From Thiobacillus sp. (lineage in GTDB: Bacteria; Pseudomonadota; Gammaproteobacteria; Burkholderiales; Thiobacillaceae): a stretch of DNA of 35,574 nucleotides. Where the stretch lies: NCBI GenBank assembly GCA_011391285.1, contig JAABQU010000055.1, positions 1-35,574 of the forward strand, given 5' to 3'. This document shows, piece after piece, positions 16,635 through 25,082 of the stretch. The position numbers and the translations under genes are program-made. How positions within the stretch are numbered: position 1 is the stretch's first letter; each line of letters opens with the position of its first letter. The notes beneath the pieces are model-generated. The model saw only the letters and a list, made by a program, of their open reading frames with translations. It was not told the origin of the DNA and searched no databases.

Positions 16635-17720
16635 ATGCCCGCCGATTTTTCCACCCTGTTCGACACGCTACTGATGCTGGCCGGCCTGGTGCTGGTGGCC
16701 ACCGGCGTGGTGATGTTCATCCGCAGCAAGACCAGCACCCAGGCCTCCTCGGTCGAAGCCTTCGGCATCAAGCTCAACGTCACCCACCCCTCGCTGATCC
16801 TGGTACTGGCGGGGGTGGGGCTGATGCTGGCGCCACGGCTGCTGCCGGAACTGCCCGGCAAGGCGGACAAGCCGGAGCCCGCCGTCGTCGCCGAAACGAC
16901 CCGGCCTCGACCCGTAGCGCCCGCCATCACTCCGAGCCCCGAGCCGGCCCCCCAGCCTGCTCGCCCCCCAGCGCCGACTCCGGCTGCAAGCGAAGTCACA
17001 CCTGCGCACCCCACAGCGCCCGCGGCCAAACCCGCCGTGACTCCACCCCCTGCGCTGCCATCCCTCTCGGTCGCCCAAACCACTCCGCCAGCCAAACCTG
17101 AAAAACCACTACCCGTCTCGCCCAGCTTCCCGAAGAAATCCACGCCCCAAATGGCTTCCACGCACCCTGTCGCCGCGCCCACGCCTGAGAAGCCCGCCGC
17201 AGCCAAACCTGAAGAGGCCACTGCAACGAGTCCGCCCGCCGCCAAGAAAACTGCCCGCCCGCCGCTTGCCTACGCAGCATTGGGCCTGCCGATCAGTCGC
17301 AGTTTCTGGAGCGGCGAAACGCGCGCCAGCTACACGGGCCGGATGCATGCCAGCTTGCAGCAGGCCGGGCGAGAGGTGTTGCGCATGGATGTCCGCGGAC
17401 TGGAACTGGGGCAGGCGGAATTCGATGCCTGGTGGAACGAATCCGCTCAACATCCACGCAGTCGCGAACTGTGCGCTGCGCCCCAAGCGCCGCTTGCCTT
17501 GCTGTCCGCCCGCGTGGAAACCCCGATGACCATTTCGTCGGTCGAAAGCGCCTACTGGCCGGAGTTGAAACTGCGGCTGTTCGTCTGCGCCAATCAGCGG
17601 CTGTATCGCCAGCAAAAAACCCTGTCGCCGCAGAACGACGACGCCTGGCCGTTTTCCGTCGAACTCACCAGCGAAATCGAGCGCTTCCTGCGAACCTATC
17701 GCAGTGATCTGCCGGATTGA
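16635..17720 (+). CDS. Membrane-anchored protein with long Pro/Ala-rich linker
   Basis: The 361-residue product starts with two hydrophobic helices (~8-30 and 51-72). A Pro/Ala/Lys-rich linker of about 140 residues follows (~75-215), then a folded C-terminal domain of about 145 residues with aromatic and Cys residues that I do not recognise. The architecture suggests a membrane anchor that presents its last domain at a distance, for example across the periplasm or near the cell wall. The start at 16635 has AGGAG at 16624-16628 and lies 17 nt after the protease-hydrolase stop. It is the last gene of the run. A longer open frame extends upstream but lies entirely inside the preceding gene and is a GC artefact. 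Confidence 0.7.
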   Translation: MPADFSTLFDTLLMLAGLVLVATGVVMFIRSKTSTQASSVEAFGIKLNVTHPSLILVLAGVGLMLAPRLLPELPGKADKPEPAVVAETTRPRPVAPAITPSPEPAPQPARPPAPTPAASEVTPAHPTAPAAKPAVTPPPALPSLSVAQTTPPAKPEKPLPVSPSFPKKSTPQMASTHPVAAPTPEKPAAAKPEEATATSPPAAKKTARPPLAYAALGLPISRSFWSGETRASYTGRMHASLQQAGREVLRMDVRGLELGQAEFDAWWNESAQHPRSRELCAAPQAPLALLSARVETPMTISSVESAYWPELKLRLFVCANQRLYRQQKTLSPQNDDAWPFSVELTSEIERFLRTYRSDLPD

Positions 17721-17725
17721 TTCGG

Positions 17726-17775
17726 TCAGCGAATTTCAACGAATTCCAGGGTGTTTGCATCCGGGTGCGAGCGGC
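17726..17775 (-). pseudogene. C-terminal remnant of a second VOC/glyoxalase-like gene
   Basis: Read on the minus strand this ends in SHPDANTLEFVEIR followed by a stop. That closely matches the end of the intact VOC gene next to it (SHDPDMNTLEFVEVS and stop). Upstream of the Ser the similarity disappears. It looks like the last ~15 codons of a decayed or partially duplicated VOC gene. Confidence 0.55.
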
Positions 17776-17841
17776 GACTCGGCGGGCGCGCAGCGCCGGG
17801 GGCGGGAGCGCGAAGCCTGATCCGGTCTACCCGTGAAGGGC

Positions 17842-17941
17842 AGGCCGTGGTTGTCCCCGCAAGGGGGAGGCCGTGGTTGTAAAGCCGTCAAGTCGGCAAC
17901 AACCACGCACTAAAGCCGCTAAAGCGTCAACAACCACGCTC
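17842..17941. repeat. Direct and inverted short repeats between convergent genes
   Basis: AGGCCGTGGTTGT occurs at 17842-17854 and 17868-17880. Its inverse ACAACCACG occurs at 17899-17907 and 17930-17938. The last two copies lie within a tandem pair of ~30-bp units (17881-17910 and 17912-17941, about 80% alike). The 9-bp arms at 17872-17880 and 17899-17907 can form a hairpin. The element sits between the end of the plus-strand run and the end of the VOC gene, where it may act as a bidirectional terminator. Confidence 0.5.
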
Positions 17942-18317
17942 AGCTGACCTCGACGAACTCCAGGGTGTTCATGTCCGGATCGTGACTGAACAGCGCTGCA
18001 CGCCCCGACTTGCTCGCGGTGTAGCGCACCCCTGCCGCGTCGAGGCAGCTTTTCAGCGCAGCCATGTCCTTCACCCCCAGCGCGACATGGCGGTCACGAC
18101 CGCCATGCTCGGGACGCATCGAACCCGCATCGGGGTTGGGCAATTGCATCAGGTGCAGCTGCTGGCCGCCGCCGAGGTCGTACCACTCTCCGGGATACGG
18201 CAGATCGGGGCGGTTCGGATAAGGTGCAAGCCCCAGCACCGATTCGTAGAAGGCTTTGGCGCGAGCCAGGTCGGAAACGAGCAGGCCGGCATGCAGCAGG
18301 GCGGTGATTTCAGGCAT
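17940..18317 (-). CDS. VOC (glyoxalase/bleomycin resistance) family protein
   Basis: The 125-residue product fits a single vicinal-oxygen-chelate domain made of two beta-alpha-beta-beta-beta units. The first reads LLHAGLLVSDLARAKAFYESVLGL and the second RHVALGVKDMAALKSCLDAAG, ending in DPDMNTLEFVEV. Probable metal ligands are the His in ALLHAG, the Glu/Gln region around HLMQL, the His in DRHVAL and the Glu of LEFVE. Family knowledge: members include glyoxalase I, dioxygenases and resistance proteins, so substrate and reaction cannot be read from the sequence. Its start overlaps the end of the transporter gene by 8 nt, so they form a two-gene minus-strand operon with the transporter first. Confidence 0.85.
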   Translation of the reverse strand: MPEITALLHAGLLVSDLARAKAFYESVLGLAPYPNRPDLPYPGEWYDLGGGQQLHLMQLPNPDAGSMRPEHGGRDRHVALGVKDMAALKSCLDAAGVRYTASKSGRAALFSHDPDMNTLEFVEVS

Positions 18318-19212
18318 GTTTTGTCTCTTTCGTCGGGTCGTCTTCCATGTGGCCGGAAAACAGGCTGGCGGTGATGATCATCGCGGCGCCGATCCATTCC
18401 TGCACGCCCATGCGCTCATCGGACAGGTAATAGGCCGCGATCGCCGCCACCACCAGTTCGGACAGGAAGATCACGATGGCCTGGTTGGCCGGTACGCGCG
18501 CAAGGCCATATTGCACGGCGTAGGTCATGCTGCCGATGATGAGGCCGACGCCGATCAGCAGCAGCCAGGTTGCGGTTTCGGCCGCCGCCATGAAATCGAG
18601 CTCGGCCGGCCTCAACGCCAGGCCGATCAGCGTCAGCACCGCCACGCCCGCCCACACCGACACCGCCTTGGCGACCTCGGCCACGCCGTCCAGATGGCGA
18701 CTGATGACATTGCTCGCTGCAAACATCACCCCCGCCGACAGCGCCAGCCATTCGGCGTGATTGGCGGGCAGCGGCCACTCGCCGGGCTGCCACAGCATCG
18801 CCAGCGCGCCGCCTGCTGCCAACGCCATCACCGCCCAGCCGGCACGGTTGAGTTTTTCGTGCAATAAAAAACGGGAAAACAGCACCGTCCACAGCGGCGA
18901 CAGATAAAACAGCAGCAGCACCCGCACCACCTCGCCTTCCAGCACCGCCAGCACGTAGGCCAGATTGGTCCAGCCCGCTGCCAGACCGAGTGCCGACAGC
19001 CACAGCCAGTGGCCGCGCGCAGTGTGCAGGGCGCGGCCATGCAGCCAGCCCAGCAAAAACAGCGGCGTTGCATACGAGAAAAAACTCGACGCAATGCCGC
19101 CCACCCCCGCCTCGTTCAGCAGGCGATACGGGTACCACACCAGCCCCCACAGGGTAGCGGCGTAGACCAGGCTGCCGATGGCAAGGGTGCGCTGCAAGGG
19201 AATCGACGGCAT
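18310..19212 (-). CDS. EamA/DMT-family transporter
   Basis: The 300-residue product has ten hydrophobic segments arranged as two five-helix halves, as in the drug/metabolite transporter (EamA) family. Features typical of the family are the end of helix 4 into LSPLWTVLFSRFLLHEKL and the later FLSELVVAAIAAYYLSDERM, the two pseudo-symmetric helix-end motifs before a Glu. It would act in the inner membrane as a metabolite exporter or importer. The substrate cannot be inferred. The VOC gene downstream overlaps by 8 nt, so both are probably co-transcribed. The start lies close to a large palindromic repeat that separates it from dapC. Confidence 0.85.
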   Translation of the reverse strand: MPSIPLQRTLAIGSLVYAATLWGLVWYPYRLLNEAGVGGIASSFFSYATPLFLLGWLHGRALHTARGHWLWLSALGLAAGWTNLAYVLAVLEGEVVRVLLLFYLSPLWTVLFSRFLLHEKLNRAGWAVMALAAGGALAMLWQPGEWPLPANHAEWLALSAGVMFAASNVISRHLDGVAEVAKAVSVWAGVAVLTLIGLALRPAELDFMAAAETATWLLLIGVGLIIGSMTYAVQYGLARVPANQAIVIFLSELVVAAIAAYYLSDERMGVQEWIGAAMIITASLFSGHMEDDPTKETKHA

Positions 19213-19244
19213 GGGGCTTTATAATGCGTGGGTTAGTACAACCA

Positions 19245-19422
19245 TGGCTTATTGAGATTTCCGGGAATCATGGCAATGTCTCCGTTCGCCCTGAGCTTGT
19301 CGAAGGGCAATTCCGCGTGGGTGCAGGGCCGCTTCGGCAAGCTCAGGACTGGCTTCGGCAAGCTCAGCCCGAACGGACGTAGTTAACTGTCATGATTACC
19401 GGAAATCTCAATAATCAAGCCA
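19245..19422. repeat. Nested palindromic (MITE-like) element upstream of dapC
   Basis: Outer arms 19245-19272 and 19391-19422 are inverted copies (core ATTGAGATTTCCGG and its complement) with one mismatch and a 4-nt indel. Inside lie inner arms, about 19280-19304 and 19355-19379, that are also inverted copies of the dispersed sequence TCCGTTCGCCCTGAGCTTG, about 23 of 25 positions matching. The whole ~178 bp can fold into one long hairpin. It occupies most of the divergent gap between the transporter gene and dapC. Confidence 0.65.
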
Positions 19423-19445
19423 GCTTAAACAAACTTGGCACTGCA

Positions 19446-20642
19446 ATGAATCCGCGTCTCGATCAACTCCACCCCTATCCGTTCCAGAAACTGCGCGAAC
19501 TGTTCGCCGGGGTGACGCCGAATCCCGCTCTGTCGCCGATCAACCTGTCGATCGGCGAGCCCAAGCATCCCACGCCGCAGTTCATCAAGGATGCACTGAT
19601 CGCGGGGCTTGCGGGACTCTCGAATTATCCCATCACTCAGGGCTCGGATGCGCTGCGTGGTTCGATTGCCGCGTGGGCCGAGCGGCGTTACGGCGTGAAG
19701 CTCGACCCTGCCACGGAAGTCCTGCCGGTGAACGGCTCGCGCGAGGCCTTGTTCGCCTTCGCCCAGGCCAGCGTCGATTCCAGCCGCCACGGCCGCCGCG
19801 TGGTCATTTCACCCAACCCGTTCTACCAGATCTACGAAGGTGCGGCGCTGTTGGCCGGCGCCCGCCCCTTCTTTCTCAACACGCTGCCGGAAAACGGTTT
19901 CACGATGGACTGGTCGCGCGTGCCGGACGACCTGTGGGAGCAAGTGAATTTGATTTACACCTGCTCGCCCGGCAACCCCACCGGCAAGGTGATGTCGCTG
20001 GACGACTGGAAGCTGCTGTTCGATCTGTCGGACCGGCACGGCTTCGTCATCGCGGCCGACGAGTGCTATTCGGAAATCTATTTTGAAGAAGGCAAGCCGC
20101 CGCTGGGCGCGCTCACCGCGTCGCAGCAGCTCGGCCGCGGCCTCAAAAACCTGATCGTGTTCAATTCGCTGTCGAAGCGTTCCAACGTGCCCGGCCTGCG
20201 CTCCGGCATGGTCGCGGGCGACGCCGGCATCATGAAGTCCTTCCTGCTCTACCGCACCTACCACGGCAGCGCGATGAGCCCGGCGGTGCAGGCCGCCAGC
20301 GTCGCCACCTGGAACGACGAGGCGCACGTGATCGAGAACCGACGCCAGTACGCCGAAAAATTCGCCGCGGTGATGCCGCTGCTGAATGACGTGCTGTCCT
20401 TCGACGCGCCGGACGCTGCCTTCTACCTGTGGGCGCGCGTGCCGGGCGGTGACGATGCCGCATTCGCGCGCGGCCTGTTTGAAAAACAGCATGTCACCGT
20501 GCTGCCTGGCAGCTTCCTCGCGCGCGACGCCGCCGGAACCAACCCGGGCAAGGGCTTCGTCCGCATCGCCTTGGTCGACAGCCTCGATGCCTGCGTCGAG
20601 GCGGCGAAACGCATGGCAGCCTTCGTCGGCGAGGCCGCATGA
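19446..20642 (+). CDS. dapC: Succinyldiaminopimelate aminotransferase
   Basis: The 398-residue product is a fold-type I PLP aminotransferase. Visible features are SPGNPTGK (substrate/PLP region), DECYSEIYF (Asp contacting the PLP ring nitrogen), and SLSKRSNVPGLRSG with the Schiff-base Lys and the phosphate-binding Arg. The N-terminus MNPRLDQLHPYPFQKLREL is typical of beta/gammaproteobacterial DapC. It converts N-succinyl-2-amino-6-ketopimelate to N-succinyl-LL-diaminopimelate in lysine and peptidoglycan synthesis. dapD, the preceding enzyme of the pathway, lies 448 nt further on. A longer frame from 19392 is rejected because it begins inside the palindromic repeat. It overlaps the next gene by ATGA. 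Confidence 0.9.
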   Translation: MNPRLDQLHPYPFQKLRELFAGVTPNPALSPINLSIGEPKHPTPQFIKDALIAGLAGLSNYPITQGSDALRGSIAAWAERRYGVKLDPATEVLPVNGSREALFAFAQASVDSSRHGRRVVISPNPFYQIYEGAALLAGARPFFLNTLPENGFTMDWSRVPDDLWEQVNLIYTCSPGNPTGKVMSLDDWKLLFDLSDRHGFVIAADECYSEIYFEEGKPPLGALTASQQLGRGLKNLIVFNSLSKRSNVPGLRSGMVAGDAGIMKSFLLYRTYHGSAMSPAVQAASVATWNDEAHVIENRRQYAEKFAAVMPLLNDVLSFDAPDAAFYLWARVPGGDDAAFARGLFEKQHVTVLPGSFLARDAAGTNPGKGFVRIALVDSLDACVEAAKRMAAFVGEAA

Positions 20643-20914
20643 AAAGCCTGGCCGCGCTCCTGCTGCTTGCCCCCGCGCTGGCGTGGGCGAATCTGGCTGC
20701 CGACGCCGAGCGTGCGGCCGAGCGCGTGCTGGTCGAGGAAAATGTGCTGACCGTCTATTTCACTGCCAACGAGCAGGGTCGCCTGACCCTATTATTTGGC
20801 CGCCAGGTGGCCAACTGGCAGATCGACGCCGTACTGAAGAAACTCGAACAAGATCCCGCGATCCGAGGTGTCACCCACACCCAGGTCGATACCGATTACT
20901 GTCCCATTCGCTAA
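20639..20914 (+). CDS. Small secreted hypothetical protein
   Basis: The 91-residue product has a Sec signal peptide (KSLAALLLLAPALAWAN, cleavage near AWA). About 70 mature residues follow, with an alternating hydrophobic stretch LTVYFTANEQGRLTLLFG and one Cys near the end. It overlaps the dapC stop by ATGA, so it is translated with dapC. I do not recognise the family. The overlap and signal suggest a real periplasmic protein rather than a chance frame. Confidence 0.65.
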   Translation: MKSLAALLLLAPALAWANLAADAERAAERVLVEENVLTVYFTANEQGRLTLLFGRQVANWQIDAVLKKLEQDPAIRGVTHTQVDTDYCPIR

Positions 20915-20939
20915 GGAAATGCTGATTAACTCAATAGTC

Positions 20940-21025
20940 GTCATTGCGAGGAGTGAAGCGACGCGGCAATCCAGAAATGCCTGCTTGATCAATGCGCTGG
21001 ATTGCCGCGCTTCGCTCGCAATGAC
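20940..21025. repeat. Dispersed palindromic repeat (GTCATTGCGAG type)
   Basis: The element begins with GTCATTGCGAG (20940-20950) and ends with CTCGCAATGAC (21015-21025), exact reverse complements. GGCAATCCAG and CTGGATTGCC further in are also inverted. Beyond the element, GCTGATTAA (20921-20929) and TTAATCAGC (21029-21037) extend the symmetry. Related copies occur at 35462-35531 and inside sucB at 30064-30205. It lies between a small secreted-protein gene and dapD. Confidence 0.75.
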
Positions 21026-21090
21026 GGATTAATCAGCGCTTCCCTATTCCTCACCTTCAACCTATTTTTACTCAACGCTAGGAAACCATC

Positions 21091-21915
21091 ATGCAAGAAC
21101 TGCAAACCATCATTGAAGAAGCCTTCGAACGCCGCGCCGAACTCACCCCGCGCAACGCCGAACCGCAGGTCAAGGACGCGGTCATGGCCGTCATCGACCT
21201 GCTCGACATGGGCGAGCTGCGTGTCGCCGAGCGCACCGACGGCCAGAACTGGGTGACCCACCAGTGGGTGAAGAAAGCCGTGTTGCTGTCCTTCCGCCTG
21301 GAAGACAACCTGTTCATCAAGGGCGGCTATACCAACTACTACGACAAGGTGCCGTCGAAGTTCGCCGACTTCAACTCGAAGGACTTCCGCGAAGGCGGCT
21401 TCCGCGTGGTGCCGCCAGCGGCCGCGCGCAAGGGCTCCTACATCGCGAAGAACGTGGTGCTGATGCCCTCCTACGTCAACATCGGCGCCTATGTCGACGA
21501 AGGCGCCATGGTCGACACCTGGGCCACCGTCGGCTCCTGCGCGCAGATCGGCAAGAACGTGCACCTCTCCGGCGGCGTCGGCATCGGCGGCGTGCTCGAA
21601 CCGGTGCAGGCCAACCCCACCATCATCGGCGACAACTGCTTCATCGGCGCGCGCTCCGAAGTGGTCGAAGGCGTGATCGTCGAGGACAACAGCGTGATCT
21701 CGATGGGCGTCTACATCGGCCAGTCGACCAAGATATACGACCGCGAAACCGGCGAAGTGACCTACGGCCGCATCCCGGCCGGCTCGGTGGTGGTGTCCGG
21801 CAACCTGCCCTCCAAGGACGGCAAGTACAGCCTCTACTGCGCGGTGATCGTGAAAAAAGTCGACGCCAAGACGCTGTCCAAGGTCGGCATCAACGAACTG
21901 CTGCGCGGCATTTGA
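21091..21915 (+). CDS. dapD: 2,3,4,5-tetrahydropyridine-2,6-dicarboxylate N-succinyltransferase
   Basis: The 274-residue product matches DapD in length and sequence. It has an N-terminal helical region ([18 protein letters not shown]) and then a left-handed beta-helix of hexapeptide repeats from about residue 105 ([20 protein letters not shown] through [20 protein letters not shown]). The conserved [19 protein letters not shown] segment is present. It transfers succinyl from succinyl-CoA to tetrahydrodipicolinate in the lysine/diaminopimelate pathway, just before the DapC step. The ATG follows an AGGAAA-type binding site. The short leader upstream holds a dispersed palindrome. The call is secure. 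Confidence 0.97.
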   Translation: MQELQTIIEEAFERRAELTPRNAEPQVKDAVMAVIDLLDMGELRVAERTDGQNWVTHQWVKKAVLLSFRLEDNLFIKGGYTNYYDKVPSKFADFNSKDFREGGFRVVPPAAARKGSYIAKNVVLMPSYVNIGAYVDEGAMVDTWATVGSCAQIGKNVHLSGGVGIGGVLEPVQANPTIIGDNCFIGARSEVVEGVIVEDNSVISMGVYIGQSTKIYDRETGEVTYGRIPAGSVVVSGNLPSKDGKYSLYCAVIVKKVDAKTLSKVGINELLRGI

Positions 21916-21948
21916 TCGAATCCTGTGATTGCGGGAAAAGGAGTGGCC

Positions 21949-22722
21949 ATGAATCGCAAACTTGTCGTCGCCGTTTTGCTCGCCAGCAGCCTGGTGGCCT
22001 GCAAGGCCAATCCGGTGTCCGGCCGCAAGCAGCTGGTGCTGGTGTCCGAGGAGCAGGCGCAAGCCTCGTCGGCTCAGGCCTACGCACAGACCATGAGCGA
22101 GGCGCAGAAGACCGGCAAGCTCAGCACCGATGCCGCGCTCAATGCCCGCGTCAAGCGCATCACCGACCGCCTCATCGCCGAGGCCAAGCTGATGTATGCG
22201 CCGAGCAAGGACTGGAAATGGTCGGTCGTCGTGCTGGACGAGCCCACGCTCAACGCCTGGTGCATGCCCGGCGGCAAGATGGCGATCTACACCGGCGTCA
22301 TCCGCAAGCTGAACCTCTCCGACGACGAAATCGCCCAGATCATGGGCCACGAAATCGCCCACGCCCTGTTGGGCCACGGTCGCGAGCGCATGTCGCGCGC
22401 AATGGCCATGCAGGGCGGCGTCCTGCTCGGCTCCGTCGTCGCCGGCCGCGACCTCAGCGCGCTGACGCCGGTGGCCGACATTGCGCTGACCCTGCCCAAC
22501 AGCCGCACGGGTGAAAGCGAGGCCGATCGCTACGGCGTCGAACTCGCCGCCCGTGCCGGCTACGATCCACGCGCAGCGGTCAGATTGTGGGAAAAAATGG
22601 CTGCCGCCGGCAAAAGCGGCGCCCCGGAGTTTCTCAGCACCCACCCCTCCCCCGACAACCGCATCCAGGCGCTTAATGAGTTGGTGCCCAAGATGATGCC
22701 GATCTACGAGAAAGCGCGCTGA
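21949..22722 (+). CDS. M48-family metalloprotease lipoprotein
   Basis: The 257-residue product has a lipoprotein signal with lipobox LVAC (Cys18). The zinc-protease motif is HEIAH at 134-138, inside IMGHEIAHALLGHG. A third zinc ligand, Glu, is expected in GESEADRYG. The C-terminal segment STHPSPDNRI is a hallmark of this group (compare YcaL/LoiP/BepA-type proteases). It probably acts at the outer membrane, degrading misfolded envelope proteins. I chose ATG 21949 because AAAAGGAG precedes it and it gives the full lipobox; an ATG 24 nt upstream is less likely. It starts 33 nt after dapD and overlaps the next gene by one base. Confidence 0.92.
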   Translation: MNRKLVVAVLLASSLVACKANPVSGRKQLVLVSEEQAQASSAQAYAQTMSEAQKTGKLSTDAALNARVKRITDRLIAEAKLMYAPSKDWKWSVVVLDEPTLNAWCMPGGKMAIYTGVIRKLNLSDDEIAQIMGHEIAHALLGHGRERMSRAMAMQGGVLLGSVVAGRDLSALTPVADIALTLPNSRTGESEADRYGVELAARAGYDPRAAVRLWEKMAAAGKSGAPEFLSTHPSPDNRIQALNELVPKMMPIYEKAR

Positions 22723-23078
22723 TGAACATGGACACGCCCCCGGCCTCCGACGAGAAACTCGCCAGCCTGAGAACCCTCACCCATGTGACTTACGGGCTGT
22801 ATGCGCTGTCGCTGCTCGGTTTCGGCACCACCGCCATCATCGCCATCGTGCTGAACTACATCAAGCTCGACGACGCCAGGGGCACCTGGCTGGAAAGCCA
22901 CTTCCGCTGGCAGATCCGCACCTTCTGGTGGAGCCTGGTGTGGTGCGTGCTGGGCGGACTCACCCTCATCATCCTGATCGGCTGGGTCGTGCTGGGCGTC
23001 GCCTTCGTCTGGTTCGTCTACCGCATCGCCAAGGGCTGGCTCAACCTCAACGACGGCAAGCCGATGCCGACGCAGTAG
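22722..23078 (+). CDS. Small membrane protein (DUF4870-like)
   Basis: The 118-residue product has hydrophobic segments at ~22-46 and ~68-100, and a conserved-looking stretch ESHFRWQIRTFWWSL between them. That pattern occurs in small uncharacterised membrane proteins with a His-x-x-x-Gln loop. The start ATG shares a base with the stop of the M48 gene. A second in-frame ATG at 22728 is possible. The stop overlaps the GTG start of the GIY-YIG gene by one base. The function is unknown. Confidence 0.8.
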   Translation: MNMDTPPASDEKLASLRTLTHVTYGLYALSLLGFGTTAIIAIVLNYIKLDDARGTWLESHFRWQIRTFWWSLVWCVLGGLTLIILIGWVVLGVAFVWFVYRIAKGWLNLNDGKPMPTQ

Positions 23079-23371
23079 TGGCATTCTGGGTCTATCTGCT
23101 GCGCTGTGCGGACGGCTCGTACTACGCGGGGCATACCGACGATCTCGATACACGCATCGGCGAGCATATGACAGGCGCCTGTGGCGGCTATACAGCGACC
23201 CGAATGCCGGTTGAACGGGTCTGGAGCCAGGAATGTCCGACGCGCATCGAGGCATTGAATTTCGAGCGGCAGATCAAGGGCTGGAGCCGGGCGAAGAAAG
23301 AGGCCCTGACACGGGGCGACTGGGAGGAGATTTCCAGGCTGGCCGGGAGCCAACGCGAAAAACCGGGTTGA
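23078..23371 (+). CDS. GIY-YIG domain protein (UPF0213/YhbQ-like)
   Basis: The 97-residue product is a single GIY-YIG nuclease domain. VYLLRCADGSYYAGHT contains the degenerate GIY and YIG strands (VYL and YAG). A conserved Arg occurs in LDTRIGEH, and a Glu in FERQIKGWSRAKKEAL is the likely catalytic Glu. It starts with GTG at 23078, overlapping the previous stop by one base; longer versions upstream only add sequence from the other frame. Family knowledge: standalone GIY-YIG proteins of this size are mostly uncharacterised, with nuclease activity reported for some. It is the last gene before a repeat array. Confidence 0.88.
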   Translation: MAFWVYLLRCADGSYYAGHTDDLDTRIGEHMTGACGGYTATRMPVERVWSQECPTRIEALNFERQIKGWSRAKKEALTRGDWEEISRLAGSQREKPG

Positions 23372-23384
23372 GGGATGCAGGGGT

Positions 23385-23752
23385 GTGGTTCGATTATTCG
23401 ACAAGCTCACGATCACCACGAACGGAACAGCGGCTAACGCCCAGCTCTATTCTTGCCAGCACACTCACCCAAGCACCCCACTCGTAGTCCGTTCGCCCTG
23501 AGCTCGTCGAAGCCTGCCCTGAGCCAGCCGAATGGGGGCTGCCCCTCCACAAACTCCTAAATGTGGTTCGACAAGCTCACCACGAACGGAGCAGCGGCTA
23601 AAGCCAGATCCGTGCACATCGACACACTCTCCAAGGCAACCCACCAGTAGCCCGTTCGCCCTGAGCCCGTCGAAGGGCTGTCTACCACTGACTGCCGGGT
23701 ATGCTGAAATGTGGTTCGATCGTTCGACAAGCTCACGATCACCACGAACGGA
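23385..23752. repeat. Dispersed repeat array, left copy
   Basis: Three copies of a motif close to GTGGTTCGACAAGCTCAC (starting at 23385, 23563 and 23711) alternate with two copies of the related inverse motif CCCGTTCGCCCTGAGC (23486-23514 and 23651-23678). The first and third copies carry extra bases after GTGGTTCGA. The array fills the convergent gap between the GIY-YIG gene and the L,D-transpeptidase gene. No coding gene is visible in it. The segment 23649-23752 is nearly identical, in inverse orientation, to 28145-28235. Confidence 0.75.
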
Positions 23753-23784
23753 ACGCGACAGGCTCACCACAAACGGCGGAAGCC

Positions 23785-24812
<1,028 letters not shown>

Positions 24813-24979
24813 CTACAAAGCGGTTTCGTCAAAAAGTGTAATCTACTGAAAATTCAAAAGATATGAATTGCCCGAATCAATGGATGTTGGATAGTTTCGA
24901 GACTTTCGCCGGCTTCAGACAAAATCGTATCTGATTCTGTTTCACCAATGGTTGGCTCATTTGCAATTGCTCTCTGTTC

Positions 24980-25025
24980 GTTATGCATTACTGCAGTTGT
25001 CAATTTGGTGGCGTAAATGCATAAC
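24980..25025. repeat. 10-bp inverted repeat with GTT/AAC ends
   Basis: GTTATGCATT (24980-24989) and AATGCATAAC (25016-25025) are exact reverse complements around 26 nt. The ends GTTATGC and GCATAAC resemble integron core-site sequences. The element abuts the attC-like stretch 25019-25082. The rest of the gap 24795-24979 is AT-rich with no gene I can support. Confidence 0.4.
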
Positions 25026-25082
25026 CTTGCGCTACAACGGGCTTTGCCCGCTTCCACGGTTGGCTGAACTTGAGGGTTAAAC
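25019..25082. other. attC-like sequence upstream of the HNH gene
   Basis: This 64-bp stretch starts with GCATAAC and ends with GTTAAAC (GTTRRRY). TAACC at the left pairs with GGTTA at the right. GC-CAAC-G-GG elements near 25030 can pair, with bulges, to CCACGGTTGGC near 25055. A GGGC-TTT-GCCC hairpin lies in the centre. The right end GGCTGAACTTGAGGGTTAAA resembles known attC right ends (GGCTTAACTCAAGCGTTAGA type). No integrase gene is in the window, so this remains a candidate. Confidence 0.4.

Noticed and set aside
1..17720. Anti-phage defence island built from patatin, protease and nuclease-fold effectors
   Set aside because: No sensor, nucleotide cyclase or NTPase switch is present. Two exported diheme cytochromes and peroxidases fit poorly with known defence systems. 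Kept only as a remote alternative.
19220..19225. TATAAT hexamer before dapC as a promoter -10 box
   Set aside because: No acceptable -35 hexamer at 16-18 nt was visible, and it sits about 220 nt from dapC beyond a large palindrome. It could be chance.
23385..23752. CRISPR-like array
   Set aside because: The repeats differ in length and orientation, spacers are irregular, and no cas genes are near. It fits dispersed intergenic repeats.
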